Positions 47,640 through 60,349 are shown, counted from the first letter of the stretch. The stretch: DNA of 64,000 nt from Polyporus tsugae (GCA_024305745.1 JAHRBS010000005.1:1364001-1428000); one strand, 5' to 3'. Numbers and translations are program-made. The notes: generated by a model from the letters alone, not told the origin.

Positions 47640-47760
47640 ATCTGCCAAGTCATACAATTGAACCCTGCTCGTCCTCTATATTACCCGGGTCGCACCGGCC
47701 TTCTGGGATCTTACATGAGTAACCATCCCGTCGCGCTAACCACTAAAAAGTATGTCCTTC
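47640..47760 (-). other. tRNA-like sequence, not a valid tRNA
   Basis: The minus strand has tagtggttagcgcg, like a tRNA A box, a GGGAT/ATCCC stem around ctcatg, and GGTGCGACCCG as a weak B box. The acceptor stem does not pair and the B box has two mismatches. Recorded only as a resemblance, perhaps a tRNA-derived relic. Confidence 0.2.
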
Positions 47761-47779
47761 AGAGTCTACTACTGTAAGC

Positions 47780-48010
47780 TGCGTGGGCCGTGTCCCTCTC
47801 GTCGATCGCTGGCAGTGCCGAGGCCCGGCTCCTCCACAGCCCCCCCTCCGCCCACACTGCGAGCGGGTAGGCTACCCTGTCCGGGTGGGCCGATCCCAGG
47901 CTCTGCGTATCGCGCTTTCCACTGTCCAACTCGAGGTCTTGCAGCGTATGTTTTCGAGTCATGCGGTTGACCATGACGAATCACGATGTCTACGGTCACC
48001 CGGACTCAAC
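47780..48010 (-). pseudogene. GEP4 C-terminal fragment G4
   Basis: The minus frame gives VNRMTRKHTLQDLELDSGK, then PLAVWAEGGLWRSRASALPA, matching ANRM and GPLAVWTEGLWKREALALRA of better copies. The upstream core and the last helix are gone. It lies just 5' of G3, so two GEP4 copies once stood in tandem here. Confidence 0.65.
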
Positions 48011-48468
48011 GAGTCCCCGCCGATGACGAGCACCCCGGCGTCCTACACCGTGCGCCGTGGGGCAAGACCTGCCAGTGCAACCTCGATCTCGCATATTCCC
48101 CGGAGGCAGCGGAGGATGGGCTATGCGTTTCGTGGGAGAGACCACCAATCCGGCCGAAAATACCCTTCTCCACACTTCGAGCATGAAGCTCCGCTGGGTC
48201 AAATGTGGGATATGGTATATTCCAACGTCGCGAAACGACCGCGTCGTCTGTGGTATCCAAGCAAATACTATAATACAGGGGGCGGCTCAAAACACGTGCA
48301 TACCGAACCCTGTGCGGGTCCGTATAGTACAAGGCTCCCATTTTCCAGACAATGGTAGACGATCGCGCCAGATCGATGTCCATATGCCTGTACCCACTGT
48401 CACGACCGACGGTCAGTTCGAGACACCCATGTACAACTGACCGCATCGTCGAAACGCGTGCTCACAAA

Positions 48469-50291
48469 CTACTTGGAATGTTCCCATTCGGGCCGATGGT
48501 CAGGGGTCAGACCATCGCAGGAGAGCGTCGTCGCCACCGTGTCCATTTCCCGCCACTCCGGTCCGTCGTCGTCGCCGAGTCCGTCCGAGTCCGTCTCGGA
48601 CAGGGACCAGCCGACGTGCACGGGGTGGGCGAAGGACGCGATGAGGGCCGGGAGCGACTCGCTCGGCCGCGCCCCGAACTGGAGCACCGTCAACGTCGTG
48701 TGGTCGCCGCTTTCGAAGCCCGTCCCCGAGTCCGTCGCGTTCGCGACCATGTTGCTGTCGAATTGGCGGAGGGAGAGCATGAAGTGAGACACGAGGATCG
48801 ACGTTATGCTTTGAGGAGAGTCGCATGTCAGGAAACGAGGCGGGTACGAGACCGAGGATGGTGGAGCGAACTCACGGATCGTAGAAGAGCTGCATGAAGT
48901 TGTCCGCGTTCACGACGGTGGCTGGGACCTGGAGCGACGTATGAGGAAGGATCGTGATATCGGTGATGTGCGGTTGAGGGACGCACCGACGCCGTCTGGA
49001 AAATGATGTCGAGCGTGTACAAGGTCGCAAGGAATCTGTGGAGTTTGCGATGAGTGTCCGGGACCGCTCTGCCCCAAGCCAGAGGAGTGGCGCGCACAAG
49101 AAATAGATGCTCCCTGAGTGTTTGAACATCCGTCAGCTAGGAACGCGAGGATCCGTGAGACGACTCACCGTTATAGACAATGAGAGAACTGAGAGACTTC
49201 CTGAAGTCGATGGCACCTCTCCGGACGCGATACGCCCGATAGCCGTACCACCAGGTGAGGGCGACGACAAGGACCTCTGTCGCAAGCTGCGATACCCGTG
49301 TAACCATAGTGACTATAGATGGTGGAAGTAAGCACCACGGAAGCATCATAGATGCGTATCCTACTCACTACTGGAAAAAAAGATTGTCTGTTCGTGAGTG
49401 TCGTCACACAGAACTCTGGGCGTAGAACTCACGTTATGCCCGAGAGCGCCGTAGGTAGCGAAGAGTCCGTGCTGCAATTGAACGGACTGGGCAGATTCAG
49501 CGGGGCTTGGTAGACGCCTTGGGCCTGTTCCGGAAAACGGTTGTCCAGCCACGGGCGGGAGCGACATCCAGTGAGAGACTCACGACAAAGATCGCTACCG
49601 GGGGTAGGACCAAAAGGATGATTAAAGCCGTCAACCATACGCTCCTGTTTGATAGTGCGTATGCACGCAGGGCAGAGAACGCTGGATGCCAAGTTGGTTC
49701 GGCACTGTATTTTGACAAGAGGCTCGGACGTACCGCTGAATGCGACCATGCTTAGTATCTCAGCGGCAACCTGGGCCCATACATCTGCTGCACAGCTATT
49801 GTAGGGGAGCCGATGCGATGTGAGCGTAGATTGATATCCACTTAGTTGGCGAACACCTGTACCTCTACATCTATAACGGTGAGTCCGTCGCCGAAAGAAG
49901 AGCGGAGGCAAGAACGCGTACCAGGTCCGACATCGGATAGACCGTTGCAACAACCAGGAAGTTATGGAGGAGCATCCCATAGCGGCTGCAGGCATATACC
50001 AGCGTGGAGACGGTGACTCCAGAACGCCACTTCCATATGTATCTGACTTCCTGATCGAGACACAGCAACCAGTCATAGACGAGGATCACTATAGCTCCAA
50101 GTCAGCACCAGCCATGAGCGGAGTAAGTATTGCACAAGACCGTACCGCAAGCAGCATAGACACAGTACGTGGTATTGAGTCTATTATTCCGCAAGTCAAC
50201 GATGGTGTTAGTACTCTTGCGACGGGCATCAAAGCTGCTGCTAGACTTACATCTCCGACATCTCCCGCGGACTGACATGAGCGGCGGACAT
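48469..50291 (-). CDS. DUF6533-type membrane protein, copy G
   Basis: The copy traced in most detail. Exon 1 MSAAHVSPREMSE from 50291; exon 2 LNTTYCVYAAC; exon 3 LVYDWLLCLDQEVRYIWKW to SRYGMLLHNFLVVATVYPMS. Micro-exon AG at 49863-49864 is flanked by introns of 57 and 67 nt; exon 5 SCAADVWAQVAAEILSMVAF is 62 nt; exon 6 AFSALRAYALSNRSVWLTA ends AIFV. Then loop QAPLNLPSPFNCS and helix SQLATEVLVVALTWWYGYRA. Then a helix exon FLATLYTLDIIFQTAS, VPATVVNADNFMQLFYDP, and the tail, which is more divergent (DDGPEWREMD, ending WEHSK). TATA about 94 bases upstream. Every junction followed keeps frame. Confidence 0.82.
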
Positions 50292-50399
50292 TGTATCAGT
50301 GGCAGATGCGAGTGAGAAATCCGGGGTGATGACGGGGTTGGGAGAGGATGTCCGGGATGTATTGCCATGGCGCGCGGCCCACTTATGTATTGGGAGATT

Positions 50400-50800
50400 C
50401 CGCTCCAGTCGCTGTGACGTCGCCCTGAACAGCCGTTGCAATGATGCCTCTAAGTACGTGCCGGCGTCCGTATTGGACGAGGGAGCTGTCATTAAACCTC
50501 GCCACGCTCAGAAACCAGTCTACTCACGCCACATGTTTCCTGATCTGTGCTAGTCCAGGGACGCAAACCCTCGCGATAACGTGTCTTGGAAGTCATGGCC
50601 CCAGTAATTCGAACGACTGTCCACTGGATCTACAATCAACCGGGATTGGTGCGAGAAATGTGTTACTAGTGTTAGCTGAAGAGAACACCGCATCTTTGAC
50701 TGATGGATCGACGTCTGGAGTGACGACAACGCAGGCGCGCTTCACAATGTCCTTGAGTCAGGGATACTTGCAGAAGCAGACGATATAGCAAGTTGTGGTT
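50400..50800 (-). repeat. Module X upstream of copy G
   Basis: Carries the ggacgcaaaccctcgcgata block near 50560, the gaacgactgtccactggatc block near 50613 and the gttagctgaagagaacaccg block near 50673, in the same order as near 54.90-55.05 and 62.90-63.05 kb. No gene called. Confidence 0.5.
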
Positions 50801-51106
50801 CTGTTTGGGATTGGTGACTTGAGAACCCGCGCACGGCTGTTCTGGCTGTGGAGGTGCGGGTGTATCATAGATGAATGGACTGACTGATCAGCTTCTATCC
50901 TCTGACTGAGGGACACCAGCTCATATACTAACCAATGAGGATATCGAGAGACCGTGGCCGCGGCATACCCGCAATAGATCAGAAAGGCAGTCCACTGTAC
51001 GCTCAGGTGGCAACGAGTTCAAACCAACACCATGAGTCGGAAGGAGGCGACAAAAGACGCAGGGTAGACGCCCAAATCTAAAATACTAAATAGACTCACA
51101 AGATGG

Positions 51107-52035
51107 CTTGAAGCACTACAGTACCTCGCCCCGGCAGGCTTCACTTCGAAACCCTCTCCAACATCCTCCTAAACCAATCGCGCTCCCTCACAGGCCTCTC
51201 CACACCGCGAGTGGGCCCACCCTGTCCGCGCGCACAAACCCCAGGCTCTCTCTACGACCAAAGCGCACTTTCATCCTTGGACGCCTTGTCCTCCGACCAT
51301 TTTCTCCGTGCCATGCGGTTTGTCATGACGACGTCAGTCAGGAGCCGGTCGCCAACTACGACGACCTCCTCGTCACGCACGGGCCGCGGGAGGGACCTGA
51401 AGTACGCGAGGATGCTTTTGATACACGCATACGATGGCCTGAGCGACGAATGTCGCAGCGCCGGGACGGAGAGGTGGTACGCGACCGACTCCGCCTGGAC
51501 CAGGGGCCGCGGAGTGAGATCGGGGACGGAGATGAGGGGTGAGGATGGACGGCGACGTACCTCGACCTCTCCGACATTCGTATGTGACCCGGCCGCGTTG
51601 GTCACAACGAGCACGTTGGCCAGACCAAGTGTCTCATGAAATTTCCGCCATGCGTCCTGGGGGTCCGGCCGTCGATTAATGTTCTGGTGATAGTTCACTT
51701 GGTGTGGAATGCGGCAGCTCGCCTTGAGCTCGGGCGCTAGTCGGGCTTCATGGAGTACCGTCTATGGGCTTGTGGGTGTGGGTGTGGGTGTGGGTTGAGT
51801 GGTGAACAGAGATGGGTGTCTTCCTAACGCGGGGCGTCAGCACCTCCATCAAGCAAAAATAACAGCACAATCCTTATTGAAGCCCACGCAGCGTACGAAG
51901 AAGACCGAGCAGCCGTGGCGGAGATGGATAGAATGGTAGAAGATCAACCGTGAGCGTGATACTGACCTTTGACCACAACACTCAGAATTAGCATGCCTCC
52001 AGACGTCCATCCAAGATCGATGTGTCTGCCGATGT
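51107..52035 (-). pseudogene. GEP4 remnant G5
   Basis: An exon 1 stub ending LSVVVK at a gtcagt donor (about 51985-52015), then DPQDAWRKFHETLGLANV to VVTNAAGSHTNVGEVE, then one long exon AESVAYHLSVPALRHSSLRP to VVVVGDRLLTDVVMTNRMA with the GDR motif intact. A TAG follows ESALWS; in the same frame past the stop the C-terminus ends RRMLERVSK, like RRMWERFSN at the right edge. Exon 2, with HAD motif I, was not found. About 60 residues of the C-terminal region are deleted. Confidence 0.75.
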
Positions 52036-52249
52036 TGACCTTCGCTGGAGTGTGCCGGATGAAGATGAGTGAGGCGTACGAAGGAAGTCCGCGAGCTTGA
52101 AAGGAATGAGCCACATTCATTCAACCACGAGATGAAGTGGGTTCAGAGCTCACCCAGATCATGGCTGGATCATGCATGCCGACAGAGCTGCAACAGGTGG
52201 AAGGGATAGAGTCAACAACGTGTGCACTGGCAACACAGAAGGAGGCGCC

Positions 52250-52490
52250 ATGGTCGGCCCGCCGGCTTCTCGATCTGTCCGAGCCAGCCTCAAGCTCTTG
52301 TCACCCGCGGCTCATGCACTCATGCCTCCCCACCAGCTGAGAGCGAACTTCTCAGCATCGTCGAACTCCAGCTCCCTCAGTACCTTTATCTAAGATATGC
52401 CGCTGGCCATGATAATGTCCGTAATTCGGAGCCGCTCGCCGACGAGAAGCTCATCGGAGTCCCGGCGCACGCTCTGCCTGCAACTTGATG
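52250..52490 (-). pseudogene. GEP4 fragment G5b
   Basis: About 70 bases around 52395-52465 (gccatgataatgtccgtaat, ccgctcgccgacgag) match the GDR-exon of other copies. The C-terminal part upstream (52250-52340) aligns loosely with G4. Not translatable. As with G3/G4, it lies just 5' of a fuller GEP4 relic. Confidence 0.5.
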
Positions 52491-52817
52491 TCGAATATCC
52501 CTCGAGATGGTGGCAGATGGGCTGTGTCACTGACTTGTGTGAGATCGTTACCGCCGAAGATACTCAACACCTCGGACCACAAGCTACATCTAGAACTGCA
52601 ACAATATTGTCAGGAGAATGACGACGTCCTCTAGGCTACCCAGGGACCACAGCGGACGGCTCAAAACGCGCATACCAACGGCGGGCTTTACTATGTAAGC
52701 TCGGTCATGCAAATAATCTACACGCAGACAGTGTTAGAGTATGCCGCCGGGTTTCTCGCAAAACGCTATACCTCTCACCGACTATCGAGCAGTATAAGTA
52801 TATGCCACCGAAAAAGC

Positions 52818-54597
52818 CTACACAGAATTGGAGGCTTGATCTGGGGCCGAACTCTGGCAGGAAGGCGTCGTCCGAGTCGGCGCCGCCACATCATCCATTT
52901 CTCGCCATGATTTGGATCCGTCGTCGACAATTGCGTCAAGGTCCTCGTCGGACACGGAAGGGTCAACGTGAACGGGGTGAGCAAAGGACGCGATGAAGGA
53001 CGGGAGGGTGTTGCTAGGCTGCGCCGCGAACTGGAGCACGTCCGAGAAGGCCATGTGCTCTTGAACGCGAGAGCCCTGCCCGGAATACGTCGGGGACGTG
53101 ATGGTGCTGTCGAATTTTCGAAGCGAGAGCATGAAGTGACAGGTGAGAATCGACGTTATGCTGCGAACATAGGTCAGAAAATGACGTGGGTACCCAGACT
53201 GGTGAACCAGGCTCACGGATCGTAGAATAGCTGCAGAAATCCCAGAAAATCCAAGGCCGTAGGTGGGACCTGGAGCGATGTATGAGGATATATCCTGATA
53301 TGCATGATTGGCAGTAGAAGGACGTACAGATGCCGTGTCAATAATGATGTCAAGCATGTACAAGGTCGCAAGGAATCTAGGAATTTGTAATAAGCCGGGT
53401 GTCATAGTAGCATCGTAGATGGCGAGGCGTACAGGAAGTATATGCTTCCTGAGCATTCAAACATCATGTCAGGGTAGCAACACGAGGTTAAGTAAGAGAA
53501 GACTCACCTGTGTAGAACAGGACAGAACTAACAGTTTTTCCGAGGTCGACGCCTTTCCGAATGCGATACGACTGGTAGGTGTACCACCAGGTGATACCGA
53601 CCACCAGCAGCTCTGCCGCAAACTGCGATGCTCGTATAACGACATTAACTAGGTGATAATAAGTACTGGATGTGAGCATCATGGAAGAATGATGGATAAA
53701 TGTCCCGCGCATCACTGGAAAGGGTTCTCAGTTCGTTAGTGTTGTCATGGCGCTGGATGAGAGCTGTAAAACCCACACCTGATGAAAAGCGCCGGAGGCA
53801 GCGAGCTGGACGAGCTGCAATTGATAGGACTAGGGAAATTGGTGGGAGATTCGTAAAAGCATTCAAGCTTTCCCAGAAATGGTCACCAGACACAATCGGG
53901 AGTGATGCCCGAAAACACTCACAATGGTCATCGCCGATGGCGGTAGCGCTAACAGGATGATTATCGCCGCCAGCCATCTGCTCCTGTTCGACAGTACATA
54001 TGCACGCAGGGCGGCGAAGGCTGGAAACCATTTTGACATACAAATGTTTTGAGAAGGAGCTCGGGACGCACCTGGAATCGCGATCGTATAACCGTCTGGG
54101 CCCATACATTTGCCGTACAACTATCGTAGGGGAGCGGGTGTAAGCATAGATTGACATCGACCCAGTTGACGACCGTTCGCTACCTCTACATATACGATGA
54201 TGAGTCCATCAAAAGAGAGAGGTAGCGAGATTTCGTACTAGGTCTGAAATTGGATAGATCGTCGCAAGACCCAGGAGGTTCTGTATGAGCAATGCATAGC
54301 GGCTTAGGCCATACACCAGCCAGGAGACTGTGACTCCAGAGCGCCCATTCCATATGAATCTGACCTCCTCGCCGAAGCAGAGGAGCCAGTCATAGACGAG
54401 GATCGCTAAGTACCCACGTTAGCATTAGGCAATTATGCGAATAGTTGGTGAGATGGCACCACAAATAGCCACGCCACAGTATATGTTTGTGTAGCTATTG
54501 ATCAACAGTCGAGTTAGCACTCTCGCGATGAGCTTAAATGTTGCTACTAGACTTACAGATTTGACAACTCCTGCGCACTGAGTTGGATCGCCGACAT
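52818..54597 (-). pseudogene. DUF6533-type membrane protein, copy H, probably inactivated
   Basis: Start MSAIQLSAQELSNL at 54597 with a TATA-like site about 86 bases upstream; stop at 52818. Most exons are well kept: SQFAAELLVVGITWWYTYQS and tail SLRKFDSTITSPTYSGQGS to KSWREMD. The exon after the micro-exon (54184-54185) reads CTANVWAQTVIRSRFQ and is 49 nt, against 62 nt in copies E, G and J. The 13 missing bases put the next exon (FAALRAYVLSNRSRWLA) out of frame. Unless a different donor compensates, the protein would be truncated after the third helix. Confidence 0.6.
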
Positions 54598-54699
54598 TGT
54601 ATCAGGGATGTGAGCGAGAACTGTTAAGGGGAACGGGAATGGAAGGGAATTCCTGGAAGGTAGTGCCGCGGTGGGACACTCATATATTGCATCCTGCGA

Positions 54700-55350
54700 A
54701 GTGGGCGAAACAGGTGCATACAAGGACGATCCCTATGACTCGATCTCCTTCAACGTGCCTTATTCCGGATGGAATGGAAGATTTGTCAGTGAAAATCCTG
54801 TTTGCCGCACGCAGAAGCCAGCATACGCACCCGTAGTAGTATCCTATCGACACTGCCCTCCCCACGTTTTATGATCCCGTACTACTCCCGGCGCGCAATC
54901 CCTCGTCGTGAACGCGATTCTCCCGGAAACTCGGACCATCGAACAACGGATGTCCACTAGACCTAGCTAATGTGAGACTGCTGGCCGAGGAGCACACCTC
55001 AGATTGGTTCGATCGGTCGACTTCTGTTAGGCAAGCGCAGGTTGGCGAGCTTGACAACGTCCTCAATTCGAGGACACTTGAAGGAGCAGATCGTAGATGT
55101 CCTTCCTCAGTTCCTGTCGGGCGGCGCTTCCTTTGAATCATTGGTGACCTAAGAACCTGTGCACGCGCCTGGAAGGGTGTTCTCTCTGTGGGACGGGCTC
55201 AGGCGGAGGTTTTGCAAGCGTATTGCCGGGGGAAGAATAGGTGGCCAGTTGTAGTGATGGTACTGTAAAAGTCGTGAGGCGCCGATAATGGGGTCTATTG
55301 AGGACTCACTGAGATGATAGCCGCGACACGGCCATGACAGGTGGTCGGAG
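54700..55350 (-). repeat. Module X upstream of copy H
   Basis: Shared blocks: ccggatggaatggaagattt near 54765, gcgcgcaatccctcgtcgtg near 54890, ctgctggccgaggagcacac near 54979 and actcactgagatgatagccg near 55303. Order and spacing follow the copy upstream of J. Confidence 0.5.
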
Positions 55351-55599
55351 CCTCCAACGCCGCGGTCAACCGCCAGGCGGCAAAAGAAGCAACTTAGACA
55401 CCTAATACCTGGGCCTCCGCTCGCAACTGCAAATTTCCCCATAGACAGACCTACGAGTGGTCATCGAGATATGAGGATCCTGCAATGTTCATGCTCGGAG
55501 AGGGAGCATCAGTATATTCGTGGGTACCAGGAATGGACTGCCAGGATAGAAAGTAATATGGTTGGAGCAATACAATATTTACCTCGCCTAGCAGCTGTG

Positions 55600-56690
55600 C
55601 TTTGATAACCTCTCCTACGTCCTCCCGACCCACCCACGCCCCTTCGCAGGTCCCACCGTCTCCATCAGCACAGGCTTCACGAACCTATGCTGCAAACTCT
55701 ACCTCCACGCAGCCTCCTAAAGTCCCTCCACACCGCATCATACAGGTACCTCTCCACCCTTCTAAGCATGCCCTTCTCGATCACTCGCAGCACCAGTGCC
55801 TCCCACTTCCACACCCCCTCCATCCACACTGCGAGCGGGCCCACCCTGTCTGAAAGTACAAGCCGGCCGCGCACGAAGTTCTCTCGACGAGGGCGCGCAT
55901 TTCATCATCGGACGCCTGGCCCTCCCAATGCTTTCTCCGTGCCATCCACACGACCATGACGACGTCCATCAGGAGCACGATGACGAGCTCCTCGTGCTGC
56001 GAGAGGGCCCTGAAGTACGGGCGGATGCTCTTGCTACATGCGTACCGTGACTTGAGCGCAGCGCCGGGACAGAGGTGGTACGTGACCGACTCTGCTTGGA
56101 TCGCGGTCGCGGAGTGAGATCGAAGGACGGAGATGAGGAGCACGGAATTGGCGGAGACGTACCTTGATCTCTCCGAGGTCCGGATGGGACCCGGTCGTGT
56201 TGCTCACGACGGGCACACGTTCCCCAGGCCGAATGTCTCACGACATTCCTGTAGGAATTCGGGCAGACAGCCAGACTTCATGCTATATATGATAGGGGTC
56301 GGACCGTCCGCAGTGTCAATGTTCTGGGGATCGCAAACTCGCCGTGGAAAGGGGCTACTCCCCGTGAACTCTGGGACTAACCGCTCTTGATGGGGAACTG
56401 TCAAAGTTCATGCGGTCAGTGATCACACAACGGTGCGAACAGCAAAGCGAAGGTAACAAGACGTAGCATGTGCGCACTGTATGTCAGGGAAACGGAGGCG
56501 GATGTGGGATGTAGACGAGTTTGGGCGGACGGAGATGGACGCAAATCTTGAGATACGAGGGGATGGGAGTAGCCAGGGGACACCCGTAACTTCGGACGCA
56601 CAGGAAAAGAAGCATGATAACATAAGGGCCACTCACTAGATAGTTATCTTTATCAAACACCACCCCCGATATGCCGACTGTTCAACACCT
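55600..56690 (-). pseudogene. GEP4 remnant G6, fused to ABC remnant
   Basis: Exon 2 at about 56640-56685 keeps HAD motif I (DKDNYL in frame 2) but one base is missing in the GGGGTGG run before it. Exon 3 traces lie near 56.35-56.41 kb. Exon 4 has GNV, then a frameshift at the valine run, then VVSNTTGSHPDLGEI. The core exon is KSRYACSKSIRPYFRAL with the GDR acid motif deleted (LVIVLLMDVVMV). The C-terminus is in another frame: GPLAVWMEGVWKWEALVLR, then VIEKGML. Clearly dead. Confidence 0.75.
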
Positions 56691-57820
56691 GCACTGTCCA
56701 CAACGCCAACAGCGCCTCCTATGCGACCGAGAGCTCTTCTCGCGTGCGGTTGGAGAGCTTCTTGAGATACCGACGATAGAAGACAGCGCCGAGGAAAACG
56801 GCAGGCATGACCATGACCATGAGGACCGTGAGCTGCGGCGAAATGTAGAACACCGCTCCCACTGTATCGCAAAGTCAATACCGGGACATTCCCAGGAAGG
56901 CTGCATATGAGAGGGATACACGTACGTCCTGCAGATGCCATGACCACCGACCGAAGACCATCCGACAGGTTCTGCGTCACGCTGAACAGCAAAAGCCAAG
57001 GATGGTTAGAAATTAAAAACCCTCACCGAAATCCTTGGCAACTCACCTCTCGCTAACAATGGTCGAGTCCACACTGAGCCTGCTCAGAACGTCACCCTCG
57101 CCCTTCTCCACGAACTCAACCTCCTGCCGCAATGCCGCCGCATATGTCCGTTCCCGTAGCCGTGCGACGATCCGCTGGCTTGCAAATGAGTCGCGTTCCC
57201 GCGCCACAGACCCGACCGTAGAATAGAGTGCGATAGGCACGTACCTGCCAGACGATAAGCTTGTGCGCCCTGCATTCGCAGTCGCGCCCGCCGTAAACAT
57301 GAGGAGCACCGCTGACGCTTGCCCAATGACAAGTCAAACGGGGATTTCCTGAATTCCTTGCATGAGCATAGAGGTAGACTTTGACTATGTAACACGCAAG
57401 AGGGGCATGAAATGTACCGGATTCGCACTCGAGAAATAATTAATGAGCTTGCCAATCGTAAACGGCACGCTCGTCGACACCGTGCTCGAGACGAGGAGCA
57501 GGCCGATCGCGATGACCAGTGGCATCTTCTCCGGTAGCGCGAGGGCGACGATCTTGCCGAACGCAGCGTGTTCGAGGGGAGAAGGCGGCTCCACATTGAC
57601 TTGCTCCACGCATTCCATTTATTCCGTATGGTTCCGTCTTCTTTGGCTTGCTCTCCGAAACCGGCGCAGGGCAGGCAGTGAAGCCGGTGAAGACCCAGAA
57701 GAATGAGAGGGCAAGGAAGACGCAAAACATCATCGTGAAGGGAACTTGGGAGCAGTGAGCCGAGTGCATGGGATCCTCGAAGACATGGTGGGTTAGAGAC
57801 ACTTCTGGAGGGAGGCGCAA
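56691..57820 (-). pseudogene. ABC transporter remnant A4 (exons 1-5)
   Basis: The longest ABC relic. Exon 1 has [18 protein letters not shown] at about 57425-57480 after an earlier frameshift. Exon 2 meets a TGA after EIPV because of one extra base. Exon 3 is [20 protein letters not shown] to LSVDSTIVSE. Exon 4 is [18 protein letters not shown]. Exon 5 is [17 protein letters not shown] with [18 protein letters not shown], broken shortly after and running into the GEP4 exon 2 sequence through ALLALWTVQV near 56700. Walker motifs are absent. Confidence 0.8.
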
Positions 57821-58233
57821 TGGCCGCTAGCCTGATGACGGTCAGTGTCTGAGGTGACTGGTCCGTCCAGGTCGGACTCGGAGCAGCGCGAACCCTGCCT
57901 GGATAGGCGCCGGTACTAGATTACATGACTTACGTGTCGTACTTGGGCATTCCGACCGTCTCCTATCACATTCTCTATGCCACAGTACCTGAGGTGATGT
58001 AGCGTGCAGCTCACAACAACAAACTAGGTCGACCGCGAGAATTATTAATGCAACACATCTGTAGCTTTCGACAACCTTAGGCAGTTCAAGTTGAGCCTGC
58101 TTCAACGTACACTGCAATACGTTTGTACCTCTACCTATCACTACCGACGGTCAGTCAGTCCCTCAGAACCGCCGCTCGCACATCTAAATGCCTACTCACG
58201 AACTACACAGAACGTTCCAAATTGGCAGGGTGA

Positions 58234-60045
58234 TCAGGAGCCGGACGCCGGCAGGATAGCCTCGTTTTCCGAGTTTTGGGTGGGTACCACCACATCCATT
58301 TCTCGCCATTCGGATCCGTCGTCGACAAATTCGTCAGGGTCTGCCTCGGACAGGGCCGAGTCGACGTGAACTGGGTGAGCGAAGGACGCGATGAAGGATG
58401 GGAGCGAGTCGCTGGGCTGCGCCGCAAACCGAAGCACGTCCGCCAGCGCCGACGTGTGCTCTCGAACGCGAGAGCCCGGGCCAGAATACATCGAGGACGC
58501 CATGGTGTTGTCGAATTGGCGAAGTGAGAGCATGAAGCGACAGGTGAGAATCGATGTTATGCTGCGAGCATGACGATTCATCAGGAACCGACGCAGGTAC
58601 CACCCAGGCTCATGAACCGGACTCACGGATCAAAGAAGAGGATCAGGAAGCTGTTCACATTCACGACAGCATCTGGAACCTGGAACGAAGTATGACGAAA
58701 AATAACTGTAATCTGTGGTTGAAGGGCGTACCGGCGCTGTACTGAAGATGATGGCGAGGATGTACAAGCTTGCGAGGAAGCTGCAAATTTCGCAATGAGC
58801 CCCCGGGAATCAAAGCATCGTAAGGAGCGAACTTGAAGCGCACAGGAAATAGAGGCTTCCTAGTAGTTGCACACCATGTCAGCCAGAAACAAAGGAATGC
58901 ATTACGAGACGGCTCACCGTTGTAGACGAGGAGAGAACTAATAGTTTTTCCGAGGTTGATGCCTTTCCTAATGCGATACGACTGGTACGTGTACCACCAG
59001 GTAATACCGACCACCAGCAGCTCTGCTGTTAACTGTGATCCCCGCAAAACGACGTTAACTATAGGTGATAGTAGAAGTGAGCACTATGGAAGAATGATGG
59101 ATTAATATCCCGCGTACCACTGGAAAGGGTTATCAGTTCGTTAGTGCCACCGTAAAACTGAATGCGAGCTGTTAAACACACCTGATAGAAAGTGTCGGAG
59201 ACAGCGAACTTGACGAGCTGCAATTGAATGGGCTGGGGAAATTCATAGGTGCTTGGTAGAAGCATTGAAGCTTTCCAGGAAAAACCACTGTTTACCAACC
59301 ACAAGCAGGAGCGGCGCCCGAGACACTCACGATGAGCATCACCGATGGTGGTAAAACCCACAGGATGATTATTGCCGCCAACCATCTGCTCCTGTCCGAC
59401 AGTGCGTATGCACGCAGAGCAGAGAAGGCTATAAAGCAGCTTGGTTCAGCATATGAGTGGTTTGAGAAGGATCTCGGACCCACCGCTAAACGCAATCCCA
59501 CCCAGTATCTCGGTAATGATCTGGGTCCATACTATTGCCCGACAGCTATGGTTGGGGAGCGCGTGTAAGCATAGATCGATATCCACTCGGCTGACGATCG
59601 CCTGCTACCTCTACGTACGCAAAGATCGTCAATCAATCTGTCGAAAGGAAGAATGGTAGTAGCAAAATGACGTACTAGGTCCGACATCGGGTAGATCGTC
59701 GCAACAACCAGAATAACTTTTATGAGGATCGCATAGCGGCTGAAGGCATACACCAGCGAGGAGCCAGTGACTTTTGAGTGCCAATTCCATATGAATCTAA
59801 CCTCCTGGCCGAAGCATAGGAGCCAGTCATAGACGAGGATCACTACATAGTGCAGCTGGTTAGCATCGGGTGATTAAACAAATCTTGTGTGAGACATCAC
59901 CACAAGCAGCGTAAGCACAATATGCGCTCGTGTAGCTATTGTTTAGCAGTTCACGAGGGTGTTAGGACTCCTGCGACGGGCATCAAAGCTGCTGCTAGAC
60001 GTACATAATTGACATCTCTTGTGCGCTGACATGAATCGTAGACAT
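58234..60045 (-). CDS. DUF6533-type membrane protein, copy I
   Basis: Start MSTIHVSAQEMSIM at 60045; TATA (acttatatg on plus) about 90 bases upstream. Core VILVYDWLLCFGQEVRFIW and SRYAILIKVILVVATIYPMS. Micro-exon AG at 59609-59610; then SCRAIVWTQIITEILGGIAF, ALRAYALSDRSRWLA and SQLTAELLVVGITWWYTYQS. Tail SLRQFDNTMASSMYSGPGS to GSEWREMD. A small shift near the 3' end replaces the usual LEHSV ending with ILPASGS and a stop at 58234; the old ending (NLERSV) survives in another frame to 58203. The protein is otherwise complete. Confidence 0.78.
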
Positions 60046-60349
60046 TATGTCAGGCGTGGGCACAAAGAAGAACTACCGGGGGCGACGGGAGTGTAGGAGG
60101 ATTCCTGCGGGGTGGTGCTATGATGGGACACTTATATGTTGTGTTCTGAGACGCCGCATGTCACCTACACATAGTATGATGCCTTCTATGAACTCTATCT
60201 TCTTCTATGCCGCCGATATCCCTAACAGAATGGAAGGTCAGTCAGTTAAAACCAGCATTTGACGCACACAGAAGCCAACCTACACGCTCTATCGATGCTG
60301 CTCGGAGATGGCGGCCGGCTGTTTGCGCTAAGGACCTGCGGCAGATGGA

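Noticed and set aside
47640..47760. Possible tRNA on the minus strand
   Set aside because: A-box-like and anticodon-stem-like parts exist, but the acceptor stem does not pair and the B box is degenerate.
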